Assembly: GCF_949628265.1 (NCBI RefSeq)
Contig: NC_088789.1
Location: forward strand, 23,429,883 to 23,493,882
DNA length: 64,000 nt
Origin: Cloeon dipterum
Lineage: Eukaryota; Arthropoda; Insecta; Ephemeroptera; Baetidae
Direction: 5' to 3'
Shown here: positions 13,291 through 26,593 of the stretch, in pieces
How positions within the stretch are numbered: the first letter of the stretch is position 1
Layout of the letters: each line of letters opens with the position of its first letter
Made by a program: the position numbers and the translations under genes
The notes under the pieces: generated by a model
Seen by the model: the letters and a program-made list of their open reading frames with translations, nothing else
Told to the model about the DNA's origin: nothing
Database searches by the model: none

Positions 13291-13560
13291 GACGAGCGGC
13301 GGCGATCATGTGGCACCCGAGGCCGGCCACGGCGCCGGGGGCGGCCGCGGCGCCGCCGCCAGCGCGCAGCCGCCGCCAATGCCGACGTCAGGCGCGGAGG
13401 CGTGGCCAGCGCCGCGCCGATTCGCACACTCTCGGCCTCAAGTGGTGCAATCATGGTGGTGCGCGCAATCGACAACACCCGTGCAACAATGACATTACTC
13501 GCGGCCGCCGCCGACGGGGGAGGGACGATCGCCGCCGCTCTTTCACCCTCGCGCTTTGTT
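13018..13560. promoter_or_regulatory. GC-rich CpG island with GGC/GCC repeats
   Basis: This is the most GC-rich part of the left half, with long GGC/GCC runs open in nearly every frame on both strands. Such an island in an AT-rich genome usually marks a promoter or first exon. Frame conservation cannot be judged by eye because GC-rich DNA has few stops. A possible minus-strand exon within it is listed separately. Confidence 0.5.
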
Positions 13561-14336
13561 GTTTTCTCTGTCGCTCTCTCTGCGCTTTGTTTTGCTTTTT
13601 TATTATTTGTTCCACTTGCCAGCACAAACTCATCGACGCACACGTGCAAACTGATTTGTTTCACATCAATATTGGCGATTCATACTTTTAATTTACTTGT
13701 TATTAATTTTTAAATATGGTTGCTGTGGAAAGCTATATAACATCAGGGTTTTTGCAGGAATCGAAGCATTTTCTCTCGGGGTTTTCGTTAAAAAAAGAAA
13801 CAGCAATATTACAAATTCAGTTATTTTCCCAACTATTGTTTGGCATTTAATTTTACCAATAATTCATTCAGAAACTGCACTTAAAAAACTTTTAAAGAGG
13901 TTTATTACACCCTTTTTCGATTCCTTTGCTGTTTTATTTGGTTAAATTGGTAGTAAAATCTTGTCAATGGTTAATTTAAAATTATACAAATAATGTTTGA
14001 ATTTAAAATCACTAGCAAAAATTATACAAGGGTTTTTTTATTTAAATAAAAGACTAGATATTATACAAATTAATAATAAAGCCTGAAAAGGAGATTTGTG
14101 AGCATTTTATTTAGTGACATTCAAACAAAATTTTTGTTTTTCATAAAAGCAACCCCTGATTATGATTTTTGTCAGGTAACAAATTAAAGTTATAGAAAAA
14201 TTTAGTTATATTAGGCTTATCTATATACATCGCCATCAAATCAGCACAGGAAGATTAATATCTTTTTTTTCATTAAATTTGTCACAACATCAACATGGAT
14301 TGGAAATTTCTCGCAGCCGCCGTGGAAGGAGGAGCA

Positions 14337-14344
14337 TATATATA
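14337..14344 (+). promoter_or_regulatory. TATA box of an orphan promoter
   Basis: TATATATA is preceded by a short GC-rich stretch and followed about 35 bp later by an initiator-like TTCACTTTT. A perfect splice donor lies at 14497-14502. Spacing and order fit a TATA-driven transcription start near 14368-14373. The heat-shock-like word GAAATTTC sits at 14302-14309. Confidence 0.35.
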
Positions 14345-14367
14345 GTGCGATCTCAATCGTCTGCTCG

Positions 14368-14496
14368 CTCTTCACTTTTCTTTCAACCAATATAAATTCA
14401 GAAGGATTTTTTTATGCTTCATTATTTCTAGCGAGGAACACATTAGTGTCATTCGAATCATATCGCAACACCTATATCTAAGTATTGTCAGTTAAA
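14368..14496 (+). ncRNA. candidate untranslated first exon
   Basis: The segment between the TATA-predicted start and the donor AAA|GTAAGT has no useful ORF. It could be the 5' UTR exon of a gene whose coding exons lie far downstream, or a noncoding RNA. No acceptor or second exon could be assigned. Evidence is limited to the core promoter and donor. Confidence 0.25.
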
Positions 14497-15576
14497 GTAA
14501 GTCATTAATTATGTTTACTCGTTTTACAATAACAATCATATTAACCTGCGCGAGTGAGGACTGCGAGTGCAAATTCTGTGATATTAAACAAATTAACTTT
14601 TACCATTTTTTTGAATGTGTTAAGAACAATCTGACGTTGTACCAAGCCGCCAAAGCAAAAACGAGCATTGATATGTGATTTAATTACTCAGTATTTTATG
14701 TCTGTTGTACACCTTTTGGTGTTTAATAAATATTTCATCATTAACCATTTGCAGGAATTATGTATTTACATGAAAATATATACTTTCATTATGTGAAGAG
14801 CTCAATCTTTATACATTAATTATAAATGTATATTGTGATAAATAATAATTATAACGCCAACCATGAATATAAAAATTAACATTTAATTACAATTAAAAAT
14901 TTTTATTAAAAAAAATTTAATTAAATTTTACAATAAAAACTTGTTAAATAGTTTATAAAATGATGAATAATAAGTTATTCTTTTATGTTTACTATATAAA
15001 AATACTTTATGTTATTATACTTAATTGTTTTTTTACATATTTAAATTGCTAAAAATATTTTAATTTTTCCTGTTTTCGCTGGAGCACGTTGCGGGAATTT
15101 GCTAAATAAAAGCTAGTGCTCCATTTGATTCTGTGATTGTTCTCCTGACAAATTTTTTCTAATTTATTGTCCCAACCGTACAAGCAAATGGAAAATTATC
15201 CTTTCATCTTGGGAATTTTTAGTTTTAAAATCTTTATAAATTGTTCGTCAAATTTTAATTTCTTGAATGAATTTTGCAATGTGCAGCGTATCTATTCAGT
15301 GCATACACGAGCGCGGCTCAAGCGAGTTCATTCGCAAAGTGTCTGCGAGACGCGCACAAAGGAGAGAGCGATAGAACACACCTTCGTAATAAGCAAAACC
15401 TAGTTAGCAGCTGTAACGCAATTTGCCCGGCTGCTGCTTTATTGCCTCATGCCTTAATTCAATCGTGAGATGCAATAATATTACAGCTAGTGCGGCTTAA
15501 CGCGATTAAGCGTTATTCTGACAAAGTGGAGTTGAAATCCGAGCCACCGGCAAGTGTATAGAGTCAGCCGTGTGTG

Positions 15577-15626
15577 CCGCCGCCGCCGCCACCGCTACCG
15601 CCGCCGCCGCCGCCGCTGCTGCTGCT
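15577..15626. repeat. (CCG)n / (CTG)n trinucleotide repeat
   Basis: About 50 bp of CCG units ending in CTGCTGCTG. It makes poly-Pro or poly-Ala frames on the two strands (15506-15783), which I do not regard as genes. Similar GCC runs occur at 28450-28490 and 28605-28635. Confidence 0.8.
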
Positions 15627-16635
15627 TGAGGCACGTCATTTTCCACTTGCAAAGGGTTTATGCCGCCCAGAATATGAGCTAATTTGCCGTAACACAATAG
15701 AGAGACTGTTGTATGTGTGCCCCTCACCTCTGCGCCGCGCCGCGCCGCGCGCCGCTTACCTTACCCCCTTCATCAGTCTCTGATTGCGAAATGCGGCCGC
15801 TTCAACTCGCTTTCCTGCTAATTACATTTGAAATGAACACTACTTTCAACTCTCAAGGGAACTGAAAATGTCAATGGTGATTAAAGGGGATCTGTACGGA
15901 AAAATACGGAAAATTCTTGTACTCTCTAAAAATTGATATAAAAAGGTAAAGTTTGCCTGTTCAAACTTCCAAAAAATATGAAAATGTTGCATAAATTCTA
16001 ACCAAGCGGCGAGCTTTGTCTACCTTTTGAAAACGCGATTGATTTGGAAATGGAGAGAAAAATATCATTGACAAAATGATATTAATTTTTTGAAGAATTC
16101 GACAAAACGAGAAATTCAATTGTTACTTGTTCCTACAGTTTGGTTATTGCACATTGTAGATATGAACTGATGCTAAATTAAAAAGCTCAATGAACCTCTT
16201 CTTCGTTTCAAAGCCAACAATGCAAAAACGATTTTAATTGTTCGTTTTTTAAGATCTACTAAAATCGCAATAAAATGATTCAAATTTAAAGTTTTGTTCG
16301 CTCAATATTTTTGGGTAAATTTCTTATTAAAATTATTTTTCAATCCAGATATGTCATAGAAGAGTTGAATTGAAATTGAAAGGAGACTGAGGATTGCCCG
16401 AAATTGCATATGGACGGTAAAATCACCTGTCGATACCTTATTTGAAAGCTTTTTAAATAATATTCATTTTGTTTTTTTCTTACACTGTATTTTATATGTG
16501 CAAATCAATTGCGAGAAGTTTGGTCTCTAATTTAGGTTCCAGATTGACAAAAATTGTGTAATTTATTTCTGATTAAATTTAAACAATAGTCATAAGAATT
16601 AAAATGTCGACAGCCGAGGTTGGTAGTTCCATATT

Positions 16636-16825
16636 ATAATTAATTAAAACAGACTTCATCCTCGTTGCTTAAAAACTTCCTTCTTTAATCTTTCTTTCTG
16701 TTGTTGGCTGGTGTTTTTTCCTTGAAATTAAGGGCTTTACTGTGATGCCGAAACCTGTAGTAATGAAAAATTAAAGGAGAAACTTTTCAAACAACGAGGA
16801 TGAAGTTCGTTATTTTAATTATTAG
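16636..16825. mobile_element. short inverted-repeat element (MITE-like)
   Basis: The left end has TAATTAATTAAAACAG then ACTTCATCCTCGTTG, followed by ACTTCC..TTTAATC. The right end reads the same on the opposite strand, with CAACGAGGATGAAGT and AATTATTAG. The arms are about 55 bp and the interior about 80 bp with no ORF. It is likely a small non-autonomous DNA element. Confidence 0.6.
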
Positions 16826-19012
16826 ATGGAATGATTATATTTGTTGAGAACGTTCACTGACTTATCGAAAAAGAAATTACAATTTTCTCACTCATAAAGT
16901 TAGTTTTGAGATACTCCGTTCATTCTCCTAAATATCATTGTCGTCTGAAATTGGAATCCACAGGGCAGAGAGTGTGAGCCAAATCTGTCCTTTACACTTC
17001 TCCTGCGAGTTGCGACGCCGCACCCTGCTATTGAGTTGGCCAATTACGGCAAACAATCCTCTGGGATTGTAAATTATTCTTTTTGGCTGGAGACCTGAGG
17101 CAATCTCGGCTCTTTCTCTCTCTCGGAGCAAATCACATCCGTCTGCCGCTGCTGCTGGTGCGGAGGGAAAGATGGAGAGAGAGCTCCCCGGCAGCAGCAT
17201 CAGCGGTACAGCAGACGGCGCAATTCTCTTTCTTCTCTCAACAGCTAGCGGTTGTGTTGATGAGATTGAATAAGAAAATGAGAGTACAGCGGAGAAGATT
17301 AAATTGAAGCGGGAAGTTAGTGTGAGAGAAACAACAACTTGATTTTCTTCATCTCGGCGTCTCTTTGAAAGCGCACGCGAGTTAAAAGACAATTTCATTA
17401 TCGCTGCGAGTTGTCATGGAAACTGGTTTCGCTCGTTGCCTCCTCGCCTTCCTTCCTTGCTGCTGTTGCCGCTGCAGAGGGATGTGATTCGATTTGCGAA
17501 TAAATTAAAACAACTGCAGTGCCGCCCGACTGTAATTTTGTCGCCAAACTCGCCGCACAGACGTCTCCTTGCTTAACTCAAAGCAGAGGACATAAAGCCT
17601 TTTACAACTCTATTACACCGCAAGACAGGATTTTTCAATTGTGAGGGTCTTCACTACACTTTGTCTTCTTTGCTTCATAATATTCTATGGTGGTTGAATT
17701 GTAGTAAAGAAAACAAAAATCTAAAACTAAATATTGTACACAAAACATTTTCAACATTTTATACTGTAGTTTTGTAATATTTTAATAAATAAATGTATTG
17801 CATATGCAAATAACATTAAAATATTTTGTTTTCTTGCTTTTTAAAATTATTTACACTTTAAATTAAAAAATGTGAAAGATTAAATTTAATATTTGATTTA
17901 ATTATTACAATTTATTTTATAAAATTCCGGAAACCATTTGCTGTAATTTATATTGAAATTGATTACCATCTAACTATCCGTGTTTTATATTGCTCCTATC
18001 CATCTCTATTTAGGTCCCATTAATTACAAAACAAATATTAACACAGCTTTCATTTTCAACCAAAACACTAATTTTTCCCGCAGTACGAAGTATAAGGCTG
18101 GAGCTACTGATTATAGATTGGTTTGGAAGACGACATTTTAGACATTATTTAAATCCGTTTAGACGGGTTTGAAGCCAATTTAAAAGGTTTAACACGTTTT
18201 ATTTTCCGAGGGTTAACACAGTTGTTCGTCTGGTTTTTTTATAGACGTTAGATCTTATTTCATTTATTTTTTGTTCTTAAGACCTGCGACACATTACCGA
18301 AAAGTGTAGGATAAAATATCAGAAGAGGAACAAATCCAGCAAAATTGACCACATTGTTAGTATTTATCACAATTTTAGACATTAAAAAACATCTCATTTT
18401 AGACATTTATGAGAACTAAATTTTCAAGACCTTCCTAAAAGAGATTCAAATGTCCTAATTAGCTGTTATGAATACGCAAAAATAAAAAATATCAAGCTTG
18501 AAAGCTTTGGGAAAAACGATGAACATCTAAAAACGTCATTTTCAACGTTAAAAATAATATGAAAAATATAACTTTGTTCAAAATCAAAACAAGCGATATT
18601 TAAGAAATTTTTGTGTTAAAATATTCTTTTTGGATCCTAATTTTTTGTAAAATAGAAGTTTTTATATGTAAATTAAAAATAATAATCCCCAAAAGGTTAA
18701 TTCAGGTAATTTTCCCTGTTGAAATATAAGATATGATTGTGGAAATTTGTGAGTTATATTAAAATTAATAGAGAATATTATGAAGACTGTTAGATTGCTA
18801 AAAACTGATTTAATTAATTTTTCATTTAGTAACTAAGTGGCTTAGAATCCATAATTGACAATAAATTATTATAATAAGAACTTAGAAGTGCAAAAAGTAG
18901 CGAACATTAAAAAATCTTATGATAAACTGTTTTTTTTAAACCAGAAAAAAACGATTTTGAGTGAGTATTTTTTTAGGTAATTTTATGGTGATGATTAAGA
19001 CAAAAGTATTTG

Positions 19013-19160
19013 AATTCGTCCTGGTCCCGGCAAAATTGCGCAACGTTCAACAAACACCCAAATTTTCATTGTCGAATTGATTGTTGACCTTTTCTTGCAA
19101 CAAGGAAATTCGCGTTTGGTTGTTGAAAGTTACGCAATTTTGCCGGGACCAGGACGAATT
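19013..19160. mobile_element. near-perfect 41-bp inverted repeat hairpin (family C)
   Basis: Arms 19013-19053 and 19120-19160 match at 39 of 41 positions as reverse complements. They share AATTCGTCCTGG, TCCCGGCAAAATTGCG and CAACAA. The loop is 66 bp. A degraded relative of the loop and one arm lies at 26511-26593, so this is a repeat family and not a unique structure. High arm identity suggests recent insertion or selection on pairing. Confidence 0.75.
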
Positions 19161-20589
19161 GCACAGTTTGTAAAAACAAACAGTCGATCGTCTCAAATGC
19201 CAGAACCCTAATAAAGGATTGTAGAATGGTCGTGAGAGCTTATCCTGGTTGTTGACTGCGCTTCCTCCACACCAAATATTGCATTTTAGAGGCAAAAATC
19301 ATAACTTTGAGTTGTACTGGAGCAGCAACGGCATATATACCGGAATAGCATATTCCATCTGCCGTGATAAGCCTCTTACCCTGGGTAACTCAACTCTGCT
19401 CTTTGTTTTATTGCTTTCCTGCCTGGCAAATAGAAATGCATATTCGGATCAGCGAGAGGAAAAGATATTTTCCCGCGAGAGCGTGATGCCGCTCTATTTG
19501 CGAGGCGAGGCCGGGCAGGAGAATCGCGACCGCTCGTAATTCTCGATTTGCGGTGAGGAGAACGGCCGCTCACACGATTACCGAGCGATTTTTGTCCATT
19601 TTCCGCAGCCGCGTCGAATTTCCCAGGGATTTGGCTGGGCGGAGGGCAGGCTGCGGCGCAAGTGGATCCTCCCGCGTTCATCCCCCGTGTCAGAAGCGAT
19701 GTTTTTTGATAAGAAAATACACTCTAACAAATAGCGAGTGACGCTGTATCCCGGATGGATCCCCCCTCTCAGTTACACATCACAGACACGCGAGTTCGAG
19801 TAAATCAAACAACTCACACATTCTCATTTTCCACGTAAGACAATCCCATCTGTATGCATCAAATCCCAGCGCGCGCGTCTCAAAGTCGCCGAGCGAAGCG
19901 GATTTCGACGACGAAACTTTTCAAATCACGACGCAAATGGAAACAGCAGCAAGAGAGGGAAGAAAAGGCGCAGATTCTGCAGCGAGCGCCCCCGGCGCTC
20001 TGCCGGCAAATCGCATTTCGTCCTGATTAACTGCCGAATGTTCGCGTCTCCAAAATGACTTTATCGGCCAATTACACGAGATGAGCACGCTGACAATGGG
20101 GGGTGCCATACTTTGTCTAAAAAGCAGCGGTGTGAAATACGAACTAAGGTTTTAGGCAGTAAACATGAGTTTAATGAGTTAAGGAAACATAACACAATTA
20201 AAAAACAAATATTTACAGAAACAAAAAACTTATTTATTATTTAAAATAAAAAATGTATATGTTTTTTGTTTATAATATTTTAATCAAAAAAATAAACTTT
20301 TGCTTTATTTTTAATGTATATATTTATATTTCAATTTATTTATTAAAGAATTATTTAATTTCTAAAATTTATTCAGTAACGAGTAGATTTAAGAATTTTC
20401 ATTTGTCATAATATTTTTGAACGTATTTATTTAATCCAGAGGCAGATCATTCATAGTTCATCAGAAAAAGTTAATAGATCCCCTCCATGCAGGATTCCCA
20501 CGGTGCAAAATTTTGTTTAATTAATATTTTGAGATTAATTATATTATAATCAGTTCAAATTCAGGTTGAGCCTAATTTCTGTAATAATT

Positions 20590-21025
20590 AAAGTGGATCG
20601 ATACAGGGCGTTAATTGAAAATTATTTGAATTGTTGAATGCATTAGGCAGATGATCGATAAACAATTTATTCTACGACTTGCAATAATCAAAAAAGGACC
20701 TTGCCACAGTAAAATTCAAATTTTCTCCAAAATTTACAGCGCTTGACCACTTTTACTTTGCAGATTTCGCTTCCTCTCGTCGAGATCTGTCCAACTGCGT
20801 ATGAAATTTTTTAGGCAAGCTCTTTGTTGTAAAATAAAATAGGATTTCGAATAAAGGAGACAGTCCTCATCATTTGAAAAGCATGCTAACTTTGGAGCCA
20901 CATTTCCCAAAAATTCACGCTGCTACTTAGGTCAATTTTGGCTTCAACTGAATCCTAATAAACGAATTTCATGCATTGGCAATATGGATTTTCCATGATT
21001 TTGCGGTACCAATCCTCTATAAAAC
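20590..21025 (+). repeat. dispersed repeat family A, copy 3
   Basis: It contains GGATCGATACAGGGCG, AATTTACAGCGCTTGACCAC, CTCGTCGAGATCTGTCCAAC, GGAGACAGTCCTCATCATTT and CATGCATTGGCAATA in the same order and orientation as the other copies. It closely resembles the copy inside the comm-like intron at 45525-45885. Confidence 0.75.
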
Positions 21026-23754
21026 ATTTATTTATAGTCAATTATTTTTATGCCAACCTTTTTTTAGCTAGAAATGCCAATTTTTTCAAAAGTAAAAATA
21101 AAATTAACTCGGTCTTGAAGGAAAAAAATAAAACTATGCCCAGTAACAATCTTTCGGACCTGAGATTAGTACCCTAACCCTTCGACAATATTGACTGTGA
21201 AACGAGATAATATTATCATGGCCTGTGGCAGGGCGTCTTGCTGCATTGTTTCAGCAAGCCGGTGCGCGCATGCATACAGCCAGCAGCCCGGGTGTATGTA
21301 AATAGGCGCGCAATATTGGATAGAGAGTTAATTAACTTGTTCACCAAGGCAGACCGAGTTAATTTATTAGTTGGGACGCGCGCGCGCGCCCGCGCATTTA
21401 TGCACGTGTACTTTATTGCATCACTGCTTGTCTGGCGCAATTAGAGGGCGCGCGACGCGATGTGACGTTGTTAAATATCCACACACACACTCACTGAATT
21501 TGCCCCTATCTAGCTACACGCTGAATTGGCGACGAGCGAGGGCTTAACTGAATAAATATATATGAATTGAGGCCTATTAACATTGCAAACTATCTAGTTA
21601 AGCGGGAATTTCGTTTGCCTGCTTCGTGTCCAATAAAATTCAGTCGGCGCCGCGCACAAAAGTGAAGCAGTCTGCCGGTTAATTTGCAATTCATCCCGCT
21701 CTCGGCCGTGATGGCATGGGCACCTGCTAAATCGATTAACCGGCCTTTGTCGCGATGCAGCTTATTCCGCTTAATTGCTTCAGCCACCACGGACAGAACT
21801 GAAATCTACAATAGCTCATACAATTCCCAAATCTTGTTCTATGTTGTTGTTTTTTAATTATGATACAATTTTTATTTTCAGCAAGCTTTAGATTTCGAGA
21901 TTTCTAATTTTTTGCACCAAAAAAGAGGAGCAATTTTAAAAACTAAATAATCCTTTAACAAATGAAAAAGGAAAACACTTGGGCTGGTGGAGTATGGCGC
22001 GAAAAAAATGGTCACGTGAAAATGCGCTAAAAGAACAAAGTTTTGGTCAATATTGTGGCATAATTTACATCACTTGTACTAATTGTATCTTTTGGTTCGT
22101 AAAAACAAACTCTTGACACTCGTACGGCGATCCAAAGAGAGCTTTTTGCTTCCCATATTCAGACACCATCTTGAATCTGCGCAGTGGGAACCAATTTTTA
22201 TCGCACATCTGGCCCCCTCTGCGAGAAACCCTGATTAAAGTCTAAATAAATATTTGATGAACAAAATAATAATACATCTCTACACAAGGTCTCAATGCCA
22301 ACTGAACGAAACATATAGGAGCGTCTGCGTTAAAAGAAATGATTAATTTTACTTTACCACCAGAAACTTAACAACGTTAAAGAATTTGTCGCAGAGAAAT
22401 TATTTTAAGCTTTCTGTTAGAGTTGCTTAGATTTCAATGATTAGTCAGTGGCCTTCAACTTCAAAGTCTCTCTCAGTGTGCAGTGTTGCAGTAACAACAA
22501 ATTTCTGCAGATTTTTTTCTTTGCAACGTTACAGTATAATTTTTATTACCAGCTTCCAGTTGAAGTACTTGGATTAATAAAATTAATGTTAATCTTCCAA
22601 AGTATGTTGAATAATCCAATTTTAAATACTTTTTTATATTTTAAAATGATGCAATAACATAGCCAAAAAACATATTTAATGAAAAGTCATAAATATTGAA
22701 CTATGAAAATATAGAAATTGTCAAATATAATTTAATTTTATGTTACTATAATGTTCTTTAAAGAAAAGTAGAGCGTGCATAAATATATATTATGTATTTT
22801 AAAACTAATGTATTATTAATAATTTAATTTAAAACATTTTTCAACCCTCATATGGCACAGATTCATTAAAATCGGGAACCAATTTGGCTCACTTACAAAT
22901 TTCTAACCTCGAGGCATACATTTGAAATTTGAATGCGGTAATTCAAATAGATCGCGCTGCGCCACATTTGCATTGGAGTCCTTCGGGAGTAATAATCGTC
23001 ATTCCACCCTCTCACGAGCGCGCGCGGGTTGGAAGGCAGTGCAGTGCGTTGCGCGCGCCCTCCTTTCGGGATAATTCATTTTTCGATTCAAAGCCACATA
23101 ACTGTCGGGGAGTAAAAATAATATAATCCCCCGCTGGTCGAAGAGAAGCTCGTGCTCGCAGCCATCAATATAATATTTTTTCTTCGCAAGGCGGAGATGT
23201 TTTGACGTTAAGATGTTTAGGTGCGCACATCTATCAGCCGCGCCTTGCCTTGCTTAAGCCCCTAACAACATTGAATTTGAATTTATATTGCCCTCGGCCG
23301 CGCACCACCTCCTCCACTCTCTCGATGGATAAATTTCACTCAAGCCAGCCGCGCGGGCGCAGCCTGGAAAAATGGCCTTTTGTCAGGCGTGCTGAGAGTA
23401 AAAGCAGGTTATGCAACGCGCCCGCCGCCACTGTGGAACAAGGTGCATAATGCGGCAACCTGCAGGCGTTCCGTCACCAAAATGTGTTTCAACACAGGAC
23501 AAATTAACAAGAATTTCGCCTGTTCATCTTCATGGAAAATAAATAATACCAATTAAAAAATTAATGAAATAATTTAGACATGAAGTTTCATTTTATGTTT
23601 TACATTTATAAAACTCTCACAAAATTTAAAAATAAATAATATTATTAATTTGACTTAAAATATCATAAAAAATTTGAAGAGCTTAAAAATTTCAATGTTG
23701 CCGTTTAAATTTGCAAAAAAATGGCTTCAAATCTTTCTTAGGTATACTGCGTCC

Positions 23755-23825
23755 CTATTTAAAATCATGATTTAATTACTAGAATCAATATTTAGCTCAT
23801 AATTCGCACACCATTAAATTCCACA
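23755..23825 (+). repeat. fragment of repeat family A 5' part
   Basis: The words TTTAGCTCATAATTCGCACACC match the segment at 26335-26365 and, more weakly, 11325-11345. It seems to be a truncated copy lacking the downstream blocks. Confidence 0.45.
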
Positions 23826-26093
23826 AACAATATTGGGATTAATAAACCACTTGCTATTAGTCATTCTTAATTGTTGGCCTTTAACGCTCTTCTTTAACGG
23901 TTTTGGTTTGAATGGGAAAGTTTTTCAGCCTCTTTTACTCTTTCAGAATGTGGCAATTAGTTTTTTTTAATTGTTTCCTGCTTTTAGAGAGAGAGAGCTT
24001 TTTAGTTTGTTTTTCTGTCGAATTTCAATTATGTTCAATAAAATTTTTACGATTCAAACATAACATGTTCAAAAGCTTTGTAGAAGTCAGGAACTGACTT
24101 AAGAGCTCTCAAGAAGATAAAAATTAAATTTTTGCAAAAATATATCCTTTAAAAAAATCACCTTTTTCAATCATAATAAATCGTTTAAAATCTGTTTATT
24201 CGTCTGTTTCTGATTACAGAAAAAAATAAAAACCTGTTCTTGCTGTTTGAGATGGTTTTTGGGCTCTGAGGACGATTTTAGACGATTTCGATTCTGGTTC
24301 TTAAGCTTTCAAATTGCGTAATACATGCTCATTTGGCGTCTAATAGAAAATCAACTTTCCAAACTCCATTCTGATTAATCTAAAACGATTTGTAGATTAT
24401 CGTTAAGGATACCTTGAGTTGTGTTCAATCCATTTAAAATCTGTTACTGTTTTTGAGGCGAAAAGTAGTTTCTGAAAATATGGTCTATTTTAGCATAAAT
24501 AATATATTCTTGTACACGTTAACAAAATGATTTCAATCAAAATTTTATTAGTTTGAGTTTCCCACATGAAATGCAAGTGTCAAAATTGCAACATGTATCA
24601 AAATTTGTCATTAGTCGGCCATCTGAAGCTCAATTTTGGTGTATTTTAACTTAAAATGATTAAAATTTTCAATTTGAATAAAAATATGAACAAACATTTT
24701 AATATAATAAATCATTAAATTCTCATTTGTGATTTAATTAAAAAAACTTTTTCCACGAATTTTAAAGGTTTTAATAGTGAAAATTCAATGTAAATAATTT
24801 TTAATCAGCTTTGAGTAGTGGTTTTTAAAGCCTTTTGAAAATGAATAGTACAAAGCAAAGGGTATTCAACAACCCGAGGTTAAAATAATTTATTACAGTT
24901 GCACTGATGAGGAGTTTGTGAGGAATCAACAATTAAATACATTATATATAAATATATTATGTTTCATTAAATTTCAAAAATATAAATTAAAAATATTTTT
25001 GTTTTTATGTTTTGAATAGCATGAAATAATTTTATGTTTAAAAAATTCATAATTGTGGTTTTGCATTCAGCATTGAGGTTATGATAATTTTGAAATTAAT
25101 TAATCGATGTAATTTTGTATAAAAAAGTGTGTATATTTTAATTATTATTTTTTGGTAAATCTTCGATAAACCATTAGAGTAGTCCCATAAAAAAATTTAA
25201 GTCAAGTTAACATATTCTATAAAAAGATTTTCGACATACCTGCAGTGCGTAGAAATTCAAGAAAAAAAATGGCAAACATACTTTTAGCTGTGAGTGCGAT
25301 AATCCAGCGGTGTGGGCGCGTCTCCCACTTCGTGTCGATCGCGTTTTGCTCCAGCGTGCATACGTATTATCAAAGTCTCTGTCAAATTCGTCGGCGTAAG
25401 TGGTTATTTGCCAAGCGTAAAAAGCTCTTATGCCGATCGGAAAAGTGGTTCGCTTTATTAAGTATACATCGCATTTTTGCTCTTTGTCGCGCGCATTTTC
25501 CTCCGACTTCCATTAAGGCGTTTTGAATTACCGCTCGTCGGTTGACATATCCGCACAAAAAGTGACGCAGATAATCCGTTCTAAGCCAGCGCTCCGCTCC
25601 CGCGCTCGACAGATAGGCGTTTTATCCGCCCGCGAAACACGGCACTGAAGAGAGAGAGAGAGAGAGCAGGATGCTGCAATAACACACACTGGAATAAAAA
25701 TAAAAATAGAGCAGCCGAGGAGAAAGCGCGCGTTCTTTGCCGCTTTTATCTCGTATATTGCATCTTCATTGTTTTCGTTTTCTTGTCATATCTTGCTTAC
25801 ACGCTTACTTGGAGTTGTGATCTCACGACACATTTGCCAGTCGTCGTCCTGACGTGCGTGGCTTGCTTTTAACTCTGAGGAAAAAAAAGATCCACTCCCC
25901 TGAGGAATCTCCGGGAGCCGACCGCACAAAATGGCACCGCTTTATTGCCATCAGGAGCAATCACATTTATTAGGTGTGTCGATCCGCTCGCTCGTGGACC
26001 TGCTCAGCTCGCCTCCGAGAATAACGAGCCGCCCACCCGCCTCCTCTGCTTGTCCCGCCGATCTGACACGGCACAACTGCTACGTGTCCAGCG

Positions 26094-26114
26094 TGTGTGT
26101 GTGTGTGTGTGTGT
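26094..26114. repeat. (GT)n microsatellite
   Basis: A pure TG dinucleotide run of about 21 bp. It generates Cys-Val frames that are not genes. Confidence 0.85.
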
Positions 26115-26263
26115 GCTCTCTGCTGCCTCCCTCGTTGTCATTGTCAGTGGTGACGACCGATTCATCTTGTTGCCTTCGTAAATAAAACCAGGAAAATTGC
26201 TTTTTGCGTCCATAAATAAATATTTTTTGTTGGTTTTGATAATATACAATTTCCGAGAAAATT

Positions 26264-26370
26264 GGCTCCAAAGTTTGCATCGTAAACAAGCACTGTCACG
26301 ACCCTTATTGAAAATCAATTATTTATCTCTTCAGAATGATAATTTAGCTCATAATTCGCACACCGTTGCG
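26264..26370 (+). repeat. repeat family A, 5' fragment
   Basis: It starts with GGCTCCAAAGTTTGCAT exactly like the copy at 11241, and carries the TCATAATTCGCACACC word. A possible continuation at 26655-26760 has ACAGTGCTTGCCCAATTTCG, separated by the family C relative at 26511-26593. This suggests one element inserted into another or an internal rearrangement. Confidence 0.55.
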
Positions 26371-26510
26371 CATTTCTAACTCTAAAAGGCTCAAGAGGGA
26401 TCGAAATAAATTGAATTAAATATGGACAAGAGCTGTTTAGCCTCGATAAAAAATCTGAAATTGTTTTTATGGTCCTTATTTGATTTTTGCATCTTTTAGA
26501 GAAGACTAAT

Positions 26511-26593
26511 CCGAATTTCCTTGTTGCAAGAAAATTGCAACAATTAATTCAAACAATGAAAATTTGGTTGTTTGTTAAGCGATGCGCAATTTC
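26511..26593 (-). repeat. degraded copy of hairpin family C
   Basis: CGAATTTCCTTGTTGCAAG, then ACAATGAAAATTTGG and GCGCAATTT, follow the minus-strand order of the 19013-19160 hairpin. Only one arm end is preserved. Confidence 0.6.

Noticed and set aside
13027-13713. 228- and 207-codon plus-strand ORFs
   Set aside because: They are Gly/Arg-rich translations of a GGC/GCC-repeat island, open in almost every frame because GC-rich DNA has few stops.
16928-17398. 156-codon minus-strand ORF
   Set aside because: Low-complexity Ser/Arg/Ala composition, an overlapping plus frame, and no start context or domain.
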